The notes beneath the pieces were generated by a model. It searched no databases, had not been told where the DNA came from, and saw only the letters and a list, made by a program, of their open reading frames with translations. From Bacteroidia bacterium (lineage in GTDB: Bacteria; Bacteroidota; Bacteroidia; B-17B0; Aurantibacillaceae): a stretch of DNA of 64,000 nucleotides. The first letter of the stretch is position 1; every line of letters starts with the position of its first letter. Both the position numbers and the translations under genes were made by a program. Of this stretch, positions 40,486-49,244 are shown one piece after another. The stretch lies in contig JAEUTN010000010.1 in assembly GCA_016787895.1 (NCBI GenBank), positions 62,001-126,000 on the forward strand. The letters are read 5' to 3'.

Positions 40486-41331
40486 ATGAAAACCATCCTC
40501 GTACCTACCGATTTTTCAAGCTATTCGGAAAACGCCATGAACATGGCCATGCTTCTTGCCCGCTCTTTAAACGCAAGACTTTTGATGTGCCATGTAATTC
40601 AAGTGCCATTAGCCATTGGTGAGATACCTTATGCCCTGCTCGAAAAGGAGAAAAATGAACTAAAACAAGAAGCTGAAATTAAGATGAAGGCCTTGGCCTT
40701 AAAAATTGAACATGCGGGCGGAATTAGCTATCAAACAAAGGTATTGGATGGGGAACTGCTCACTGAACTATTGGAAATCATCACAACCGAAAAGATTGAT
40801 CTTGTGATTATGGGCACAAAGGGGGTAAAAAATATTCAGGACGTGATTTTAGGCAGTACTACTGAACAACTCATTTCGAATAGCCAATGCCCGGTGATGG
40901 CTGTACCCGCAGATGTTCACTTTAATACTTCTATGAAACGACTCACTTATGCAACCGATTACCACAAAAGCGACCTTCAGGATTTGCTGCAATTGATTGA
41001 AATTGCCTCCTCCCTGAAAGCACAGGTCAACGTGCTGCACGTGTCGGGCGATGAAATTAATGCGGAAGAAGAGGTAAAACTGATGTCGGATTTTATGAAG
41101 GAGGTGAGCGAAAAATGTTCGTACAACAACTTGTCATTTCAGATTTTGCACGGGAACAATGTGCTGCAGAAACTTCAGGACTATCTGAATGAAGAATCAA
41201 CCGATGTGCTGATTACCTCAACGCATCACCGCAGTTTGGTTGAACGTTTATTCGGTAAAAGCAATACCCTGAGTTTGGTCAAAAAGAGTAAAATTCCGGT
41301 TATCGCCTTTCATTACAACTCAAAAAACTAA
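40486..41331 (+). CDS. Universal stress protein, tandem UspA domains
   Basis: A 281-residue protein of two Usp domains (about 1-145 and 150-278). The first holds a textbook ATP-binding loop, GTKGVKNIQDVILGSTT (G-x2-G-x9-G-S), unlike the protein at 8549. It opens with MKTILVPTDFSSYSENAM. The second half ends SLVKKSKIPVIAF, matching the last Usp strand but without a clear nucleotide loop. Single gene; a 214-nt intergenic region upstream has only a weak -7-like TAACTTTA (40453-40460). Confidence 0.92.
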   Translation: MKTILVPTDFSSYSENAMNMAMLLARSLNARLLMCHVIQVPLAIGEIPYALLEKEKNELKQEAEIKMKALALKIEHAGGISYQTKVLDGELLTELLEIITTEKIDLVIMGTKGVKNIQDVILGSTTEQLISNSQCPVMAVPADVHFNTSMKRLTYATDYHKSDLQDLLQLIEIASSLKAQVNVLHVSGDEINAEEEVKLMSDFMKEVSEKCSYNNLSFQILHGNNVLQKLQDYLNEESTDVLITSTHHRSLVERLFGKSNTLSLVKKSKIPVIAFHYNSKN

Positions 41332-41368
41332 AATCCGTCTTCAGAAGGGTGGAATTGGCGCGTTTTAA

Positions 41369-41376
41369 TATATTTG
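41369..41376 (+). promoter_or_regulatory. Promoter -7 box for the barrel gene at 41404
   Basis: TATATTTG, a full TAnnTTTG match, 27 nt before the ATG. No well-spaced TTTG is seen upstream. Confidence 0.5.
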
Positions 41377-41403
41377 TGATACTATCCATTATTCGCGTCC
41401 TTC

Positions 41404-42312
41404 ATGAAACATGTACTCGCTTTTTTTCTACTTTTTATTTGTATTTCGGGGTTTTCTCAGGACCTGATTGTAACAAAAAGCGGAGACCAGATTCAATGCC
41501 ATATTCTCAGCATTGACACACTCAAAATTATCTACCGGCTGCGAAAGGAAAGCCCAAGGCATGAAATCGCCCGAACGGAGGTGGAAAATTATTACCTGAG
41601 CAAAGCTACAGCAAATGAACTGGAATGGATTAACCGGCCTTATGTTGAATTTTTCTCCCTCGGATTTTCAGGTGGTGTCGCCTATCCTACCGGAGATTTT
41701 GCAAGCATGGATGCCAATTCCGAATTGTCCGGTTTAGCCTCCAGGGGCTTCTTTTTTAATGCTGAGCTCAATTTTAAACTCTCGAAATACATTGGCCTGA
41801 GTGCAACCTATATGAGTCAAAAACACGCCTTGAAATATCTGGCCGTAAGCAATGCGTATAATTCCTATTTCGGAACAAGTAACTTTACGGCTGGTGGAGG
41901 GGATTGGCTGATTAACGGGATTTTATTTGGATTAAATTTTGATTTGCCGCTCAAACAAACAGAAGGGCTGAGCATTACCGGTTACTTTGACGCAGGTGTA
42001 CCCAAATTCACCTTTCCTGAACAATACGTGGAGGGCAACCCCAACCCACAAATTTATGTTGGTACAACTAAACTCACCATGAGTGAAGTTAAAACCAATT
42101 CGGGCGCCATAAAGTTTGGCCTGGGCCTGAGGTACAAACTGAATAAGTACATTGCCCTTCATTTGTCAGGCAGTTATTTTTCCGCGCATCCTTCCTTCTT
42201 TAATATTTACATCAGTTCAACCAATGGGTACAGCGATACCATCAATTACGAACAGGAAATAAAAACCCTGAACCTGCAGGCCGGTTTGAGTTTCCTTTTC
42301 TATAGAAAATAA
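41404..42312 (+). CDS. Exported beta-barrel protein with N-terminal KxGD domain
   Basis: A 302-residue protein with a signal peptide (1-18, ending FSQ). Next comes a ~50-residue domain VTKSGDQIQCHILSIDTLKIIYR, a pattern often found before Bacteroidota barrels (K-x-G-D-x-I ... I-x-Y). The rest (about 85-302) is a barrel of amphipathic strands ending in LSFLFYRK. The small gene at 42386 follows but has its own -7 box. Function unknown. Confidence 0.68.
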   Translation: MKHVLAFFLLFICISGFSQDLIVTKSGDQIQCHILSIDTLKIIYRLRKESPRHEIARTEVENYYLSKATANELEWINRPYVEFFSLGFSGGVAYPTGDFASMDANSELSGLASRGFFFNAELNFKLSKYIGLSATYMSQKHALKYLAVSNAYNSYFGTSNFTAGGGDWLINGILFGLNFDLPLKQTEGLSITGYFDAGVPKFTFPEQYVEGNPNPQIYVGTTKLTMSEVKTNSGAIKFGLGLRYKLNKYIALHLSGSYFSAHPSFFNIYISSTNGYSDTINYEQEIKTLNLQAGLSFLFYRK

Positions 42313-42342
42313 ACGCGCAAGCCCATTTGATTCTAAAATTTT

Positions 42343-42350
42343 TATATTTG
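42343..42350 (+). promoter_or_regulatory. Promoter -7 box for the gene at 42386
   Basis: TATATTTG matches the consensus. A TTTG lies at 42326-42329, but the 13-nt spacing is shorter than usual. ATG 42386 is 35 nt downstream. Confidence 0.45.
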
Positions 42351-42385
42351 TTGTGTTAATTGATTTTCTTAAAAAAAAACCGACT

Positions 42386-42838
42386 ATGAAAAAACTTTTC
42401 CTCCTGCTGTTCATTTGCTCCTCAGCTTTATTATCTGCCCAAACAAAGGGAAGTTGTTTCCTGGAATACTATGATTTGTTTGTTACCCGAGGCGTAAACC
42501 CTATACCCGATGGCATTCAAAACGTAATTGTGACCGTAAGGGATACGAAAGAGAACACCTGTTTTGCCACTATGGGTCAAATTGAAGTTAAAGGTGGGAA
42601 AATTGTGGGGAAACTCAAGCTGAAAAACAGGGCCGGGGAGTACATTAAACCCAAAAACACCCTTCACGAAAAATACAACGATAAAGAGGCTCCACTAAAA
42701 GCTGACTTTACAATAAACAAAGGCATGTCGCACAATTTCCTCACAAAGGACATGAAAATTGTGAATGTATTTTTCATCGATTTTTTAAAACCTCAGGCTC
42801 CTTCACTGGTGGAGGCGCCTCCGGCAAAAAAACTTTAA
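42386..42838 (+). CDS. Small exported protein, function unknown
   Basis: A 150-residue protein from ATG 42386, chosen because the signal peptide (MKKLFLLLFICSSALLSAQ) starts there and the -7 box lies upstream. The mature part has two cysteines (in GSCFLEYYD and NTCFATMG) that could form a disulfide, a beta-rich middle and a proline-rich tail (PQAPSLVEAPPAKKL). I do not recognise a family. The TPR gene follows 49 nt downstream. Confidence 0.6.
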   Translation: MKKLFLLLFICSSALLSAQTKGSCFLEYYDLFVTRGVNPIPDGIQNVIVTVRDTKENTCFATMGQIEVKGGKIVGKLKLKNRAGEYIKPKNTLHEKYNDKEAPLKADFTINKGMSHNFLTKDMKIVNVFFIDFLKPQAPSLVEAPPAKKL

Positions 42839-42887
42839 GTACTTCATCTTAGGCATTACTTAATTTCTCTTTCCTTACCTTAGGGGG

Positions 42888-44576
42888 ATGAAATTACTGC
42901 CTCTTACACTGCTTTTGGCACTGATATGTGCCTGCAGCACTCAAAAGCTCAACAAATCGAGGGAACTGAACCGAAAAGGCAACGAGGTGCTGAACCTCGA
43001 GTCAGGCGTTTCAGAAGCCGATGCTAAAAAGGCGCTTGGCTATTATTCCAAAGCCTACCGCAAAAACCCAAAAAGCGAGGTAGCTTGTATTGGCAAAGGG
43101 CTTTCATATTATTATCTGGGCAAATACGATAAATCTCTTATCGAATACAGCAAAGCCATATCCCTCAACCCAAATTCATCCACCGCTTATAACAACAGAG
43201 GCCTCACCCATGCTGAAATCAAACAATACAGCGAAGCCCTGAACGATTACAAAGAAGCTATTCGTTTAAATCCCATCGACGCCATACTGTATTACAACGT
43301 GGGCCACCTTTACATGAGTTTGGATGACACACTTAATTCAATTATTTATTACACAAAGGGCATTGACCGGGATCCGTATCATGTGTCCTCCTTTTACAAC
43401 AGGGGCCTTATGTTTATGAAGGTGAACAAATACGATTCGGCTATTGTTGATTTTGAGCGGGCCGCCGAATTACAACCGTCTTATACTGACGCATACAACG
43501 AATGGGGTTTGTGTTATTATTACAGCAAACGTTACGAACAAGCCATCCCCTTGTTTTACCGGGCCTTAAAAACCGACTCCACTTACTGGTTCGCTTACAC
43601 CAACCTTGGTATTTCAAAAAAAGCCCTGGGGCAAATCAGGGCTGCTGAAGCAGATTATAAAAAAGCTTTACGCTTCGACCCGAAAGACCTGAACACCAAT
43701 AACAATCTGGGTAATCTGTATTTTGATGAGATGAATTACGATTCCGCCCTTGTTTATTACAGCAAAGCCGTGTGGGCCGACAGTACCTTCAGCACGGGGT
43801 ATTACAATAGGGCGCGCATCTATTACAATCAGGAGAAGTACGAAAAGGCCCTTGCGGAACTGAACACAGCCATACACCTTGACAGCACTTACAGTTATGC
43901 ATATAACGAAAGGGGTCGCGTTTATTTTCAGTATAAGGAGTATAACAAAGCCCTGGAAAACTACAACGCGGCCATTCGGGTCTGGCCTGAAAATGCGGTA
44001 GCCATCAACAACAGAGGACTGGTGTATGAAAAACAGGAAAAGTTTGCTCTGGCCAAAACCGATTATCTGCATTCCATCCGACTGGATAGTTTGGATGCTT
44101 CCACCTGGGATAACGTGGCAGGTATTTATAATGAATTGGGCAATAAAGATTCGGCCTATGCCTGTTACGCGCATTCCATAAAATTAGATAGCAGCAATTC
44201 TTCAGCTTATCATAACCGTGGGCGTATGTATTATTTTGATGGAAAGCTCAAAGAAGCCATGCTGGATTATGACAAAGCCATTGCATTGGACAGCCTTAAC
44301 TCCAACGCCATCAATTCAAGGGGCATGCTGCATTCACAATTGGGTCATTATGAAAAAGCGGAGCGCGATTTACAAAAATGCATCCGCATAAAACCGGATT
44401 ACCTTTACCCCTATAACAACCTGGCCAACTGTTATTTTAAAATGAACAGAAAAGAGGAGGCCTGTAAATACTGGAAAATAGCTCTTGAAAAAGGGTACAA
44501 ATACCAACCCGAGTGGAAAAAAGAATACGGCATAGATGATCCTGTGGAACTGGTGAAGCTGCACTGCGGGCCTTAA
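42888..44576 (+). CDS. TPR-repeat lipoprotein
   Basis: A 562-residue protein with a lipobox (LICACS, Cys16) and about fourteen tetratricopeptide repeats filling residues ~45-545, each with the pattern AxxxYNNRGLxYxxxxxYxxAxxDYxxAIxLxP. The repeats are highly regular and tyrosine-rich. TPR solenoids bind peptides or partner proteins; a membrane-attached one of this size probably serves as a scaffold in the periplasm. A -7-like TACCTTAG (42876-42883, one mismatch) lies 4 nt before the ATG. Confidence 0.85.
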   Translation: MKLLPLTLLLALICACSTQKLNKSRELNRKGNEVLNLESGVSEADAKKALGYYSKAYRKNPKSEVACIGKGLSYYYLGKYDKSLIEYSKAISLNPNSSTAYNNRGLTHAEIKQYSEALNDYKEAIRLNPIDAILYYNVGHLYMSLDDTLNSIIYYTKGIDRDPYHVSSFYNRGLMFMKVNKYDSAIVDFERAAELQPSYTDAYNEWGLCYYYSKRYEQAIPLFYRALKTDSTYWFAYTNLGISKKALGQIRAAEADYKKALRFDPKDLNTNNNLGNLYFDEMNYDSALVYYSKAVWADSTFSTGYYNRARIYYNQEKYEKALAELNTAIHLDSTYSYAYNERGRVYFQYKEYNKALENYNAAIRVWPENAVAINNRGLVYEKQEKFALAKTDYLHSIRLDSLDASTWDNVAGIYNELGNKDSAYACYAHSIKLDSSNSSAYHNRGRMYYFDGKLKEAMLDYDKAIALDSLNSNAINSRGMLHSQLGHYEKAERDLQKCIRIKPDYLYPYNNLANCYFKMNRKEEACKYWKIALEKGYKYQPEWKKEYGIDDPVELVKLHCGP

Positions 44577-44600
44577 ATCACTTGATATTCTCAATTTAAT

Positions 44601-44625
44601 GGCTTAACCGCAAGGTTAGTAAGCC
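44601..44625. terminator. Possible hairpin between convergent genes
   Basis: GGCTTAACC pairs with GGTTA-gt-AAGCC around a GCAA tetraloop. There is no T run on either side, so a terminator role is uncertain. Confidence 0.35.
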
Positions 44626-44626
44626 C

Positions 44627-45772
44627 TTAGTTCTTAATAAGCCTCAAGGTGTAACTTTTACCCTTTTGCTCAAGCTTCAATAAATACAAACCCTTTTTTA
44701 AGTTCGACACATTCAATGAAGTTTGCGATTCTGAGCGAATCAGCAATTGTCCATCATATGAATACAATGTAATAAAAAATGCGGTGTTGGGAAGTGGCAA
44801 CAAAACCCCGATAAGATCACCACACGGATTTGGATAAACACCGAAGTTTTGCAAAGCGTATTTTTCCTGGATTGAAGTTAAGCTGCTTCGGTACCTCAAG
44901 TAAATTCTAAAAAGCCCCGAAGCCTCCTTTTGATGGTAATAGAGTTTTTGTTTATCCACACTTGGACTTGCCGCTTCCGGAACAAACCCCAAATTGCTGT
45001 GTATTACAACAGGCAAACTAAATTTAGTGGTTGTGCTGTTTCTCACAGAAACACAAATTTCGGAGTTAACAGTTGACTTTAATATTCTGGTAAAATACAA
45101 TTCCAAACCATCTTCGGTCACCTGAGGCGCGTAAACAATGTAATTGGTATCGTTCACATTTGAAAAAACAGTATCGGTTAAATTCAGTTTATTAAATGTG
45201 GTATCGTTCACCTGTTGTGCAACTCCTAAACGCGCCTTACAGGGCATGCCAAACGCACAGGAATTAAAATAGGCGTTACAGTAATACAACAAATTGCCCT
45301 GGTGACTTATAGCAGCATCCATTATTAACCAACCGGGTGTGGCAATATTAAAATCTCCATAAACCCTTTTTATTGAACTTACATTTCCTGAGGAATAAAC
45401 ACCTTTGTGCAAATTCTCTATTTGTATAGGATAATTTCGCAGCGATACCCAATAGAAGGTATTGGAAGAATCAAGTGAAGCCACCCCATCCAAATGATTG
45501 GGTGTGGGGTCGTAACAACCATTTACCAGGCCAATATAATTAAACAAGGTATCGTTAACTCTGGTTGCATAATACAAATTGGTGTTACCTCCTGAATTAA
45601 GTGAATTAAAAAACAAGGTTTGGCCATCCCTTGATATAAAAGGTTCCATGGCATCAAAGGTCAAACCATTGATGTTTACTTTTTTCTCAGGACCAAATAG
45701 GGGGTAGTTTTGTGAGAAAAGTGTGCTCGTATACCAAAGAAAAACAAAAAGCCATTTTACATTATATTTCAT
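44627..45772 (-). CDS. Secreted T9SS cargo, PD40/WD40-like beta-propeller
   Basis: A 381-residue exported protein with a signal peptide (1-20, ending FSQ). The body (about 30-295) repeats segments like MEPFISRDGQTLFFNSLNSGG and APQVTEDGLELYFTR, the PD40/TolB-type propeller blade motif. The last ~75 residues are a T9SS type A sorting domain (FGVYPNPCGDLIGV, LYSYDGQLL, LKKGLYLLKLEQ). It is therefore a surface or secreted protein using the same export system as the protein at 12777. The ligand is unknown. Confidence 0.82.
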   Translation of the reverse strand: MKYNVKWLFVFLWYTSTLFSQNYPLFGPEKKVNINGLTFDAMEPFISRDGQTLFFNSLNSGGNTNLYYATRVNDTLFNYIGLVNGCYDPTPNHLDGVASLDSSNTFYWVSLRNYPIQIENLHKGVYSSGNVSSIKRVYGDFNIATPGWLIMDAAISHQGNLLYYCNAYFNSCAFGMPCKARLGVAQQVNDTTFNKLNLTDTVFSNVNDTNYIVYAPQVTEDGLELYFTRILKSTVNSEICVSVRNSTTTKFSLPVVIHSNLGFVPEAASPSVDKQKLYYHQKEASGLFRIYLRYRSSLTSIQEKYALQNFGVYPNPCGDLIGVLLPLPNTAFFITLYSYDGQLLIRSESQTSLNVSNLKKGLYLLKLEQKGKSYTLRLIKN

Positions 45773-45829
45773 AGTTCAATTTAATTAAACCGTATGAAAA
45801 CCAGTTCAGATAGTTGAATATAAAAACAC

Positions 45830-47743
45830 CTAGTTTATTTTCCCATCCTTAATTACATCCACCAGAGAAGGATCCAACAAAGTACTGGTGTCGCCCAAAT
45901 TACCGGTATCGCCTTCCGCTATTTTGCGTAAAATCCTTCGCATGATTTTTCCACTGCGGGTTTTAGGCAAGCCGGGAACAAACTGAATCTTATCCGGTTT
46001 TGCAATCGGGCCTATGATACGCGACACGGTTTGAAGTATGTCCTGTTTTGTCAGATTGGGGTCGCCATGACTTCCGTCGTGAATCACATAGGCATAAATG
46101 CCCTGTCCTTTGATATCGTGCGGGTATCCTACCACAGCACTTTCAATCACACCTGCGTGCATGTTGATGGCATTTTCCACTTCAGCAGTTCCAATTCTAT
46201 GTCCGCTCACATTCAGCACATCGTCAACCCTGCCCGTAATACGGTAATTGCCCTCTGCGTCGCGCAAACAACCATCGCCGGTGAAATACTTGTTTTCATA
46301 GGCTGAAAAATACGTTTGTTTGCAGCGATCGTGGTCCCCATAAGTGGTTCGTATCATACCCGGCCAGGGGGCTTTGATGCACAAATTACCACTTACATTC
46401 TTCCCTTCTATTTCCTTGCCGTTTTCATCCATCAAACAAGGCTGTATACCCGGTAAAGGCAAGGTAGCAAAGGAGGGTTTAGCCGGGGTTACATTTGCCA
46501 TGTTGGAAATCATGATGCCACCGGTTTCGGTTTGCCACCAGGTATCCACAATAGGGCATTTGCCTTTGCCAATGTTTTTATGAAACCAATTCCAGGCTTC
46601 TTCATTGATGGGTTCTCCAACAGAGCCAAGTACTTTAAGTGAACTCAAGTCTTTGCCTTTGATGTAATCCAGCCCAAAGCCCATCAAGCTTCTGATGGCC
46701 GTGGGTGCTGTATACAAAATATCCACCTTGTATTTATCCACAATTTCCCAAAATCGTCCGGCATCGGGCCAGGTGGGAATGCCTTCAAACATCAGCGTTG
46801 TGGCACCCGCGCTTAAAGGGCCGTAAACTATATAGGAATGTCCCGTAATCCAGCCGATATCCGCCGTACAAAAATGCACCTGAGCGGGCTGGTACTGAAA
46901 TACATTCACAAAGGTGTAATTGGTCCACACCATATAACCTGCTGTGCTGTGCACCACCCCTTTTGGTTTTCCGGTTGAACCGGATGTGTAAAGTATAAAC
47001 AAAATATCCTCGGCATCCATTATCTCAGCAGGACAATCAGGATTACCAAGGGTTTCCACTTTTTTAATTTCATCTTCCCACCACACATCCCTGCCTTTAA
47101 TCATACTCACCGGGGTGCGGGTGCGGGTGCAAACAATTACCCGTTTCACGGTTTTGTTTCCAACCAGCGCATCGTCGATCACACTTTTGAGCGGGATGTC
47201 CTTGGCGCCTCTGAAGGCTCCATCACAGGTAATAATAAACTCCGCCGAAGCATCCTGCAAACGATCGGCGATAGCCTGAGCCGAAAATCCGCCAAAAATA
47301 ACAGAATGTATGGCTCCAATGCGCGCGCAGGCCAAAGTAGCAATAGCGAGTTCAGGAATCATACCCATGTAAATACAAATACGATCGCCCTTTTTTACAC
47401 CATTGCTCTTTAACACATTGGCAAATTGCATCACTTTAAAGTGAAGTTCTTTATAGGTCAATACCCGGTGGTGTTCTTCAGGATCATTGGACTCCCATAG
47501 AATGGCGGGCGTATTGGCGTTTTTTTCAAGATGACGGTCCAAACAATTTTCAGTAATGTTTAGTTTAGCACCACTGAACCACTTCACATTTGGTTCATTA
47601 AAGTTCCATTCGAGTACTTTGTCCCATTTTTTTTTCCATTGAAAGTGATTTGCAACAGAGGCCCAGAATGTCTCGGGATCTTCTATGCTTTGCTGGTAGC
47701 TTTTGTGGTATGCTTCCTTTGTTTTTATCTGAAACGGATACAT
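45830..47743 (-). CDS. acs: Acetyl-CoA synthetase (AMP-forming)
   Basis: A 637-residue ligase that converts acetate, ATP and CoA into acetyl-CoA. Complete family features: the P-loop-like YTSGSTGKPKGVVHS, GWITGHSYIVYGPL, WWQTETGG, the hinge region TGRVDDVLNVSGHRIGTAE and the catalytic lysine motif PKTRSGKIMRR near the C-terminus, the usual target of regulatory acetylation. Length is normal. It has its own upstream region with a perfect 14-nt palindrome (47773-47786) that may be a regulator site. Confidence 0.97.
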   Translation of the reverse strand: MYPFQIKTKEAYHKSYQQSIEDPETFWASVANHFQWKKKWDKVLEWNFNEPNVKWFSGAKLNITENCLDRHLEKNANTPAILWESNDPEEHHRVLTYKELHFKVMQFANVLKSNGVKKGDRICIYMGMIPELAIATLACARIGAIHSVIFGGFSAQAIADRLQDASAEFIITCDGAFRGAKDIPLKSVIDDALVGNKTVKRVIVCTRTRTPVSMIKGRDVWWEDEIKKVETLGNPDCPAEIMDAEDILFILYTSGSTGKPKGVVHSTAGYMVWTNYTFVNVFQYQPAQVHFCTADIGWITGHSYIVYGPLSAGATTLMFEGIPTWPDAGRFWEIVDKYKVDILYTAPTAIRSLMGFGLDYIKGKDLSSLKVLGSVGEPINEEAWNWFHKNIGKGKCPIVDTWWQTETGGIMISNMANVTPAKPSFATLPLPGIQPCLMDENGKEIEGKNVSGNLCIKAPWPGMIRTTYGDHDRCKQTYFSAYENKYFTGDGCLRDAEGNYRITGRVDDVLNVSGHRIGTAEVENAINMHAGVIESAVVGYPHDIKGQGIYAYVIHDGSHGDPNLTKQDILQTVSRIIGPIAKPDKIQFVPGLPKTRSGKIMRRILRKIAEGDTGNLGDTSTLLDPSLVDVIKDGKIN

Positions 47744-47772
47744 TTTAGCATGGTATTATATACGAATTTATC

Positions 47773-47786
47773 AATTCCATGGAATT
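47773..47786. promoter_or_regulatory. 14-nt palindrome upstream of acs
   Basis: AATTCCATGGAATT is perfectly self-complementary and lies 30 nt before the acs start. This is a typical size and place for a dimeric repressor or activator site; the regulator is unknown. Confidence 0.35.
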
Positions 47787-47813
47787 CATACAATACACAG
47801 GTTCATTGTCTTT

Positions 47814-47835
47814 TATCGCTTCCCCTTCAGCGATA
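47814..47835. other. 7-bp stem-loop beyond the recombinase gene
   Basis: TATCGCT pairs with AGCGATA around an 8-nt loop, 3 nt past the end of the recombinase gene on the minus strand. Without a T run it may be a weak terminator or part of an element end. Confidence 0.35.
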
Positions 47836-47838
47836 CAT

Positions 47839-48846
47839 TTAAACAAACAAGGCAAACTGAGTTCTGTCTATACTTTCCTTTGCAAAAGCCTGAGAGGAGT
47901 AGGCTTGTAAATACTCATACAATTCCCTTTTATCTGATTCTTCTCTAAATACACCTGAATAGAGTTTATCAAAAGGAGAACATTTTTTTAATGTAAACTC
48001 ACAATTTGTTACATGCAAATACACCATGGTAGTAAACAATTTTTCGTGCCCCAGCATTTCTTTGATTGACATTAAATCCACCCCATCCTCCAGCATATGG
48101 CTGGCGAAACTGTGCCTTAACGTGTGCAAACAAACACCCTCTTTACTGATGCCTGATCGTTTTACGGCTCTTTGCATCATTTTGCTGACAGTTGACCTGC
48201 CAATCGTTTCTCCGGGGGAACTGTTAAACAGAAATCTCAGCGGTTTGTATCGCAGAAAATACTCTCTTAGAACCGGCAGAAGAGCTTCCGAAAGGGCAAG
48301 GTACCTGTCTTTTCTACCTTTGGCCTGCCTTACATGAATCAGTTTTCTTTCCCAATCGATGTCACTGATTTTTAGGCTGCACAATTCTCCCAATCGCAGG
48401 CCGGCCGAATAAATGAGTTTAAGTATGACCTGTTCTTTCAAGCGGGGTGTGGTTTCGAATAACAATTTACATTCTGATCTGCTCAAAACAGCTGGTAACT
48501 TTTTTCTGGCCTTGGATTTTGGGAGGGTGTATTTCATGACCTCTTCTCCCAAAGCCTGTCGGTACATTCTCAAGGCACTAATGGTTTGCTTAAAGTGGCT
48601 TTCGGAATGGGGTTCACCATTTGTTTTAAGAGCTGTCAAAAACCGGTTGACCTCCTGTACACCGCACTGTTCAGGCATTTTACCAAACGCATAACTAAGT
48701 TCAGCCAGTTTTCTCATATAACAATGATACGTTCGCTGTCCAAGTCCTTTTAACTTTTGTTGCTCCTTCATTATTTCTATGCAGCTTGAAAAATCAGGAA
48801 GTTTTCTAAGCACCAACTCAACCATTGGGTTTATTTTTGATTTCAT
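47839..48846 (-). CDS. Tyrosine recombinase / site-specific integrase
   Basis: A 335-residue recombinase with a SAM-like N-terminal DNA-binding domain (about 20-100) and a C-terminal catalytic domain showing the full set Arg151 (SAGLRLGEL), Lys176/179, His241-xx-Arg244 (HTLRHSF), His267 (LGHEKL) and nucleophile Tyr276. After the tyrosine there is an extra ~55-residue tail. Similar integrases in Bacteroidota accompany IS91-like transposases or integrative elements, but no transposase, excisionase or cargo is adjacent. It stands alone between acs and a GNAT gene, so it may be an old remnant of a mobile element or a domesticated recombinase. Confidence 0.88.
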   Translation of the reverse strand: MKSKINPMVELVLRKLPDFSSCIEIMKEQQKLKGLGQRTYHCYMRKLAELSYAFGKMPEQCGVQEVNRFLTALKTNGEPHSESHFKQTISALRMYRQALGEEVMKYTLPKSKARKKLPAVLSRSECKLLFETTPRLKEQVILKLIYSAGLRLGELCSLKISDIDWERKLIHVRQAKGRKDRYLALSEALLPVLREYFLRYKPLRFLFNSSPGETIGRSTVSKMMQRAVKRSGISKEGVCLHTLRHSFASHMLEDGVDLMSIKEMLGHEKLFTTMVYLHVTNCEFTLKKCSPFDKLYSGVFREESDKRELYEYLQAYSSQAFAKESIDRTQFALFV

Positions 48847-48934
48847 ATTTTCAGATGTATATTCTTAAGATTAAACTGAGGTACTATTTTGCAAAACTTT
48901 TACAAGTAACATTTTAATTCGAAAGGCTTTTGTC

Positions 48935-48942
48935 TATTTTTG
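48935..48942 (+). promoter_or_regulatory. Promoter -7 box for the GNAT gene
   Basis: TATTTTTG fits TAnnTTTG and lies 16 nt before the ATG at 48959. A TTTA stands 18 nt upstream in place of TTTG. Confidence 0.5.
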
Positions 48943-48958
48943 ATTAAAGCATACAACT

Positions 48959-49240
48959 ATGACGTTAATAATCGAAGAAAATGGACATAAGGGAAAAAGT
49001 GTTGCCACTGAAAACGGTCAACTAGCCGGAGAAATGCACTATACCTGGGCCGGACCCGGAAAACTTATCATCGATCACACCGAAGTGAACCCCGATTTTG
49101 CCGGACGCGGAATTGGCAAACTCCTTCTGATGGAACTGGTAAAAATGGCCAGAGAGAAAAAAATAAAAATTCTGCCCCTTTGTCCTTTCGCCAAATCTGT
49201 ATTTGAAAAAAATCCGGAAATTAACGACACCTTATTCTAA
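48959..49240 (+). CDS. Small GNAT-fold N-acetyltransferase, YidJ/Yjdj type
   Basis: A 93-residue single-domain protein of the short GNAT group (GNAT_2/YjdJ-like). It shows the acetyl-CoA loop DFAGRGIGKLLLMELV and the late motif ILPLCPFAKSVFEKNPE. Members acetylate small molecules or protein N-termini; the substrate is unknown. The next gene starts 4 nt after this stop, so the two are almost certainly co-transcribed. Confidence 0.85.
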   Translation: MTLIIEENGHKGKSVATENGQLAGEMHYTWAGPGKLIIDHTEVNPDFAGRGIGKLLLMELVKMAREKKIKILPLCPFAKSVFEKNPEINDTLF

Positions 49241-49244
49241 TCCT

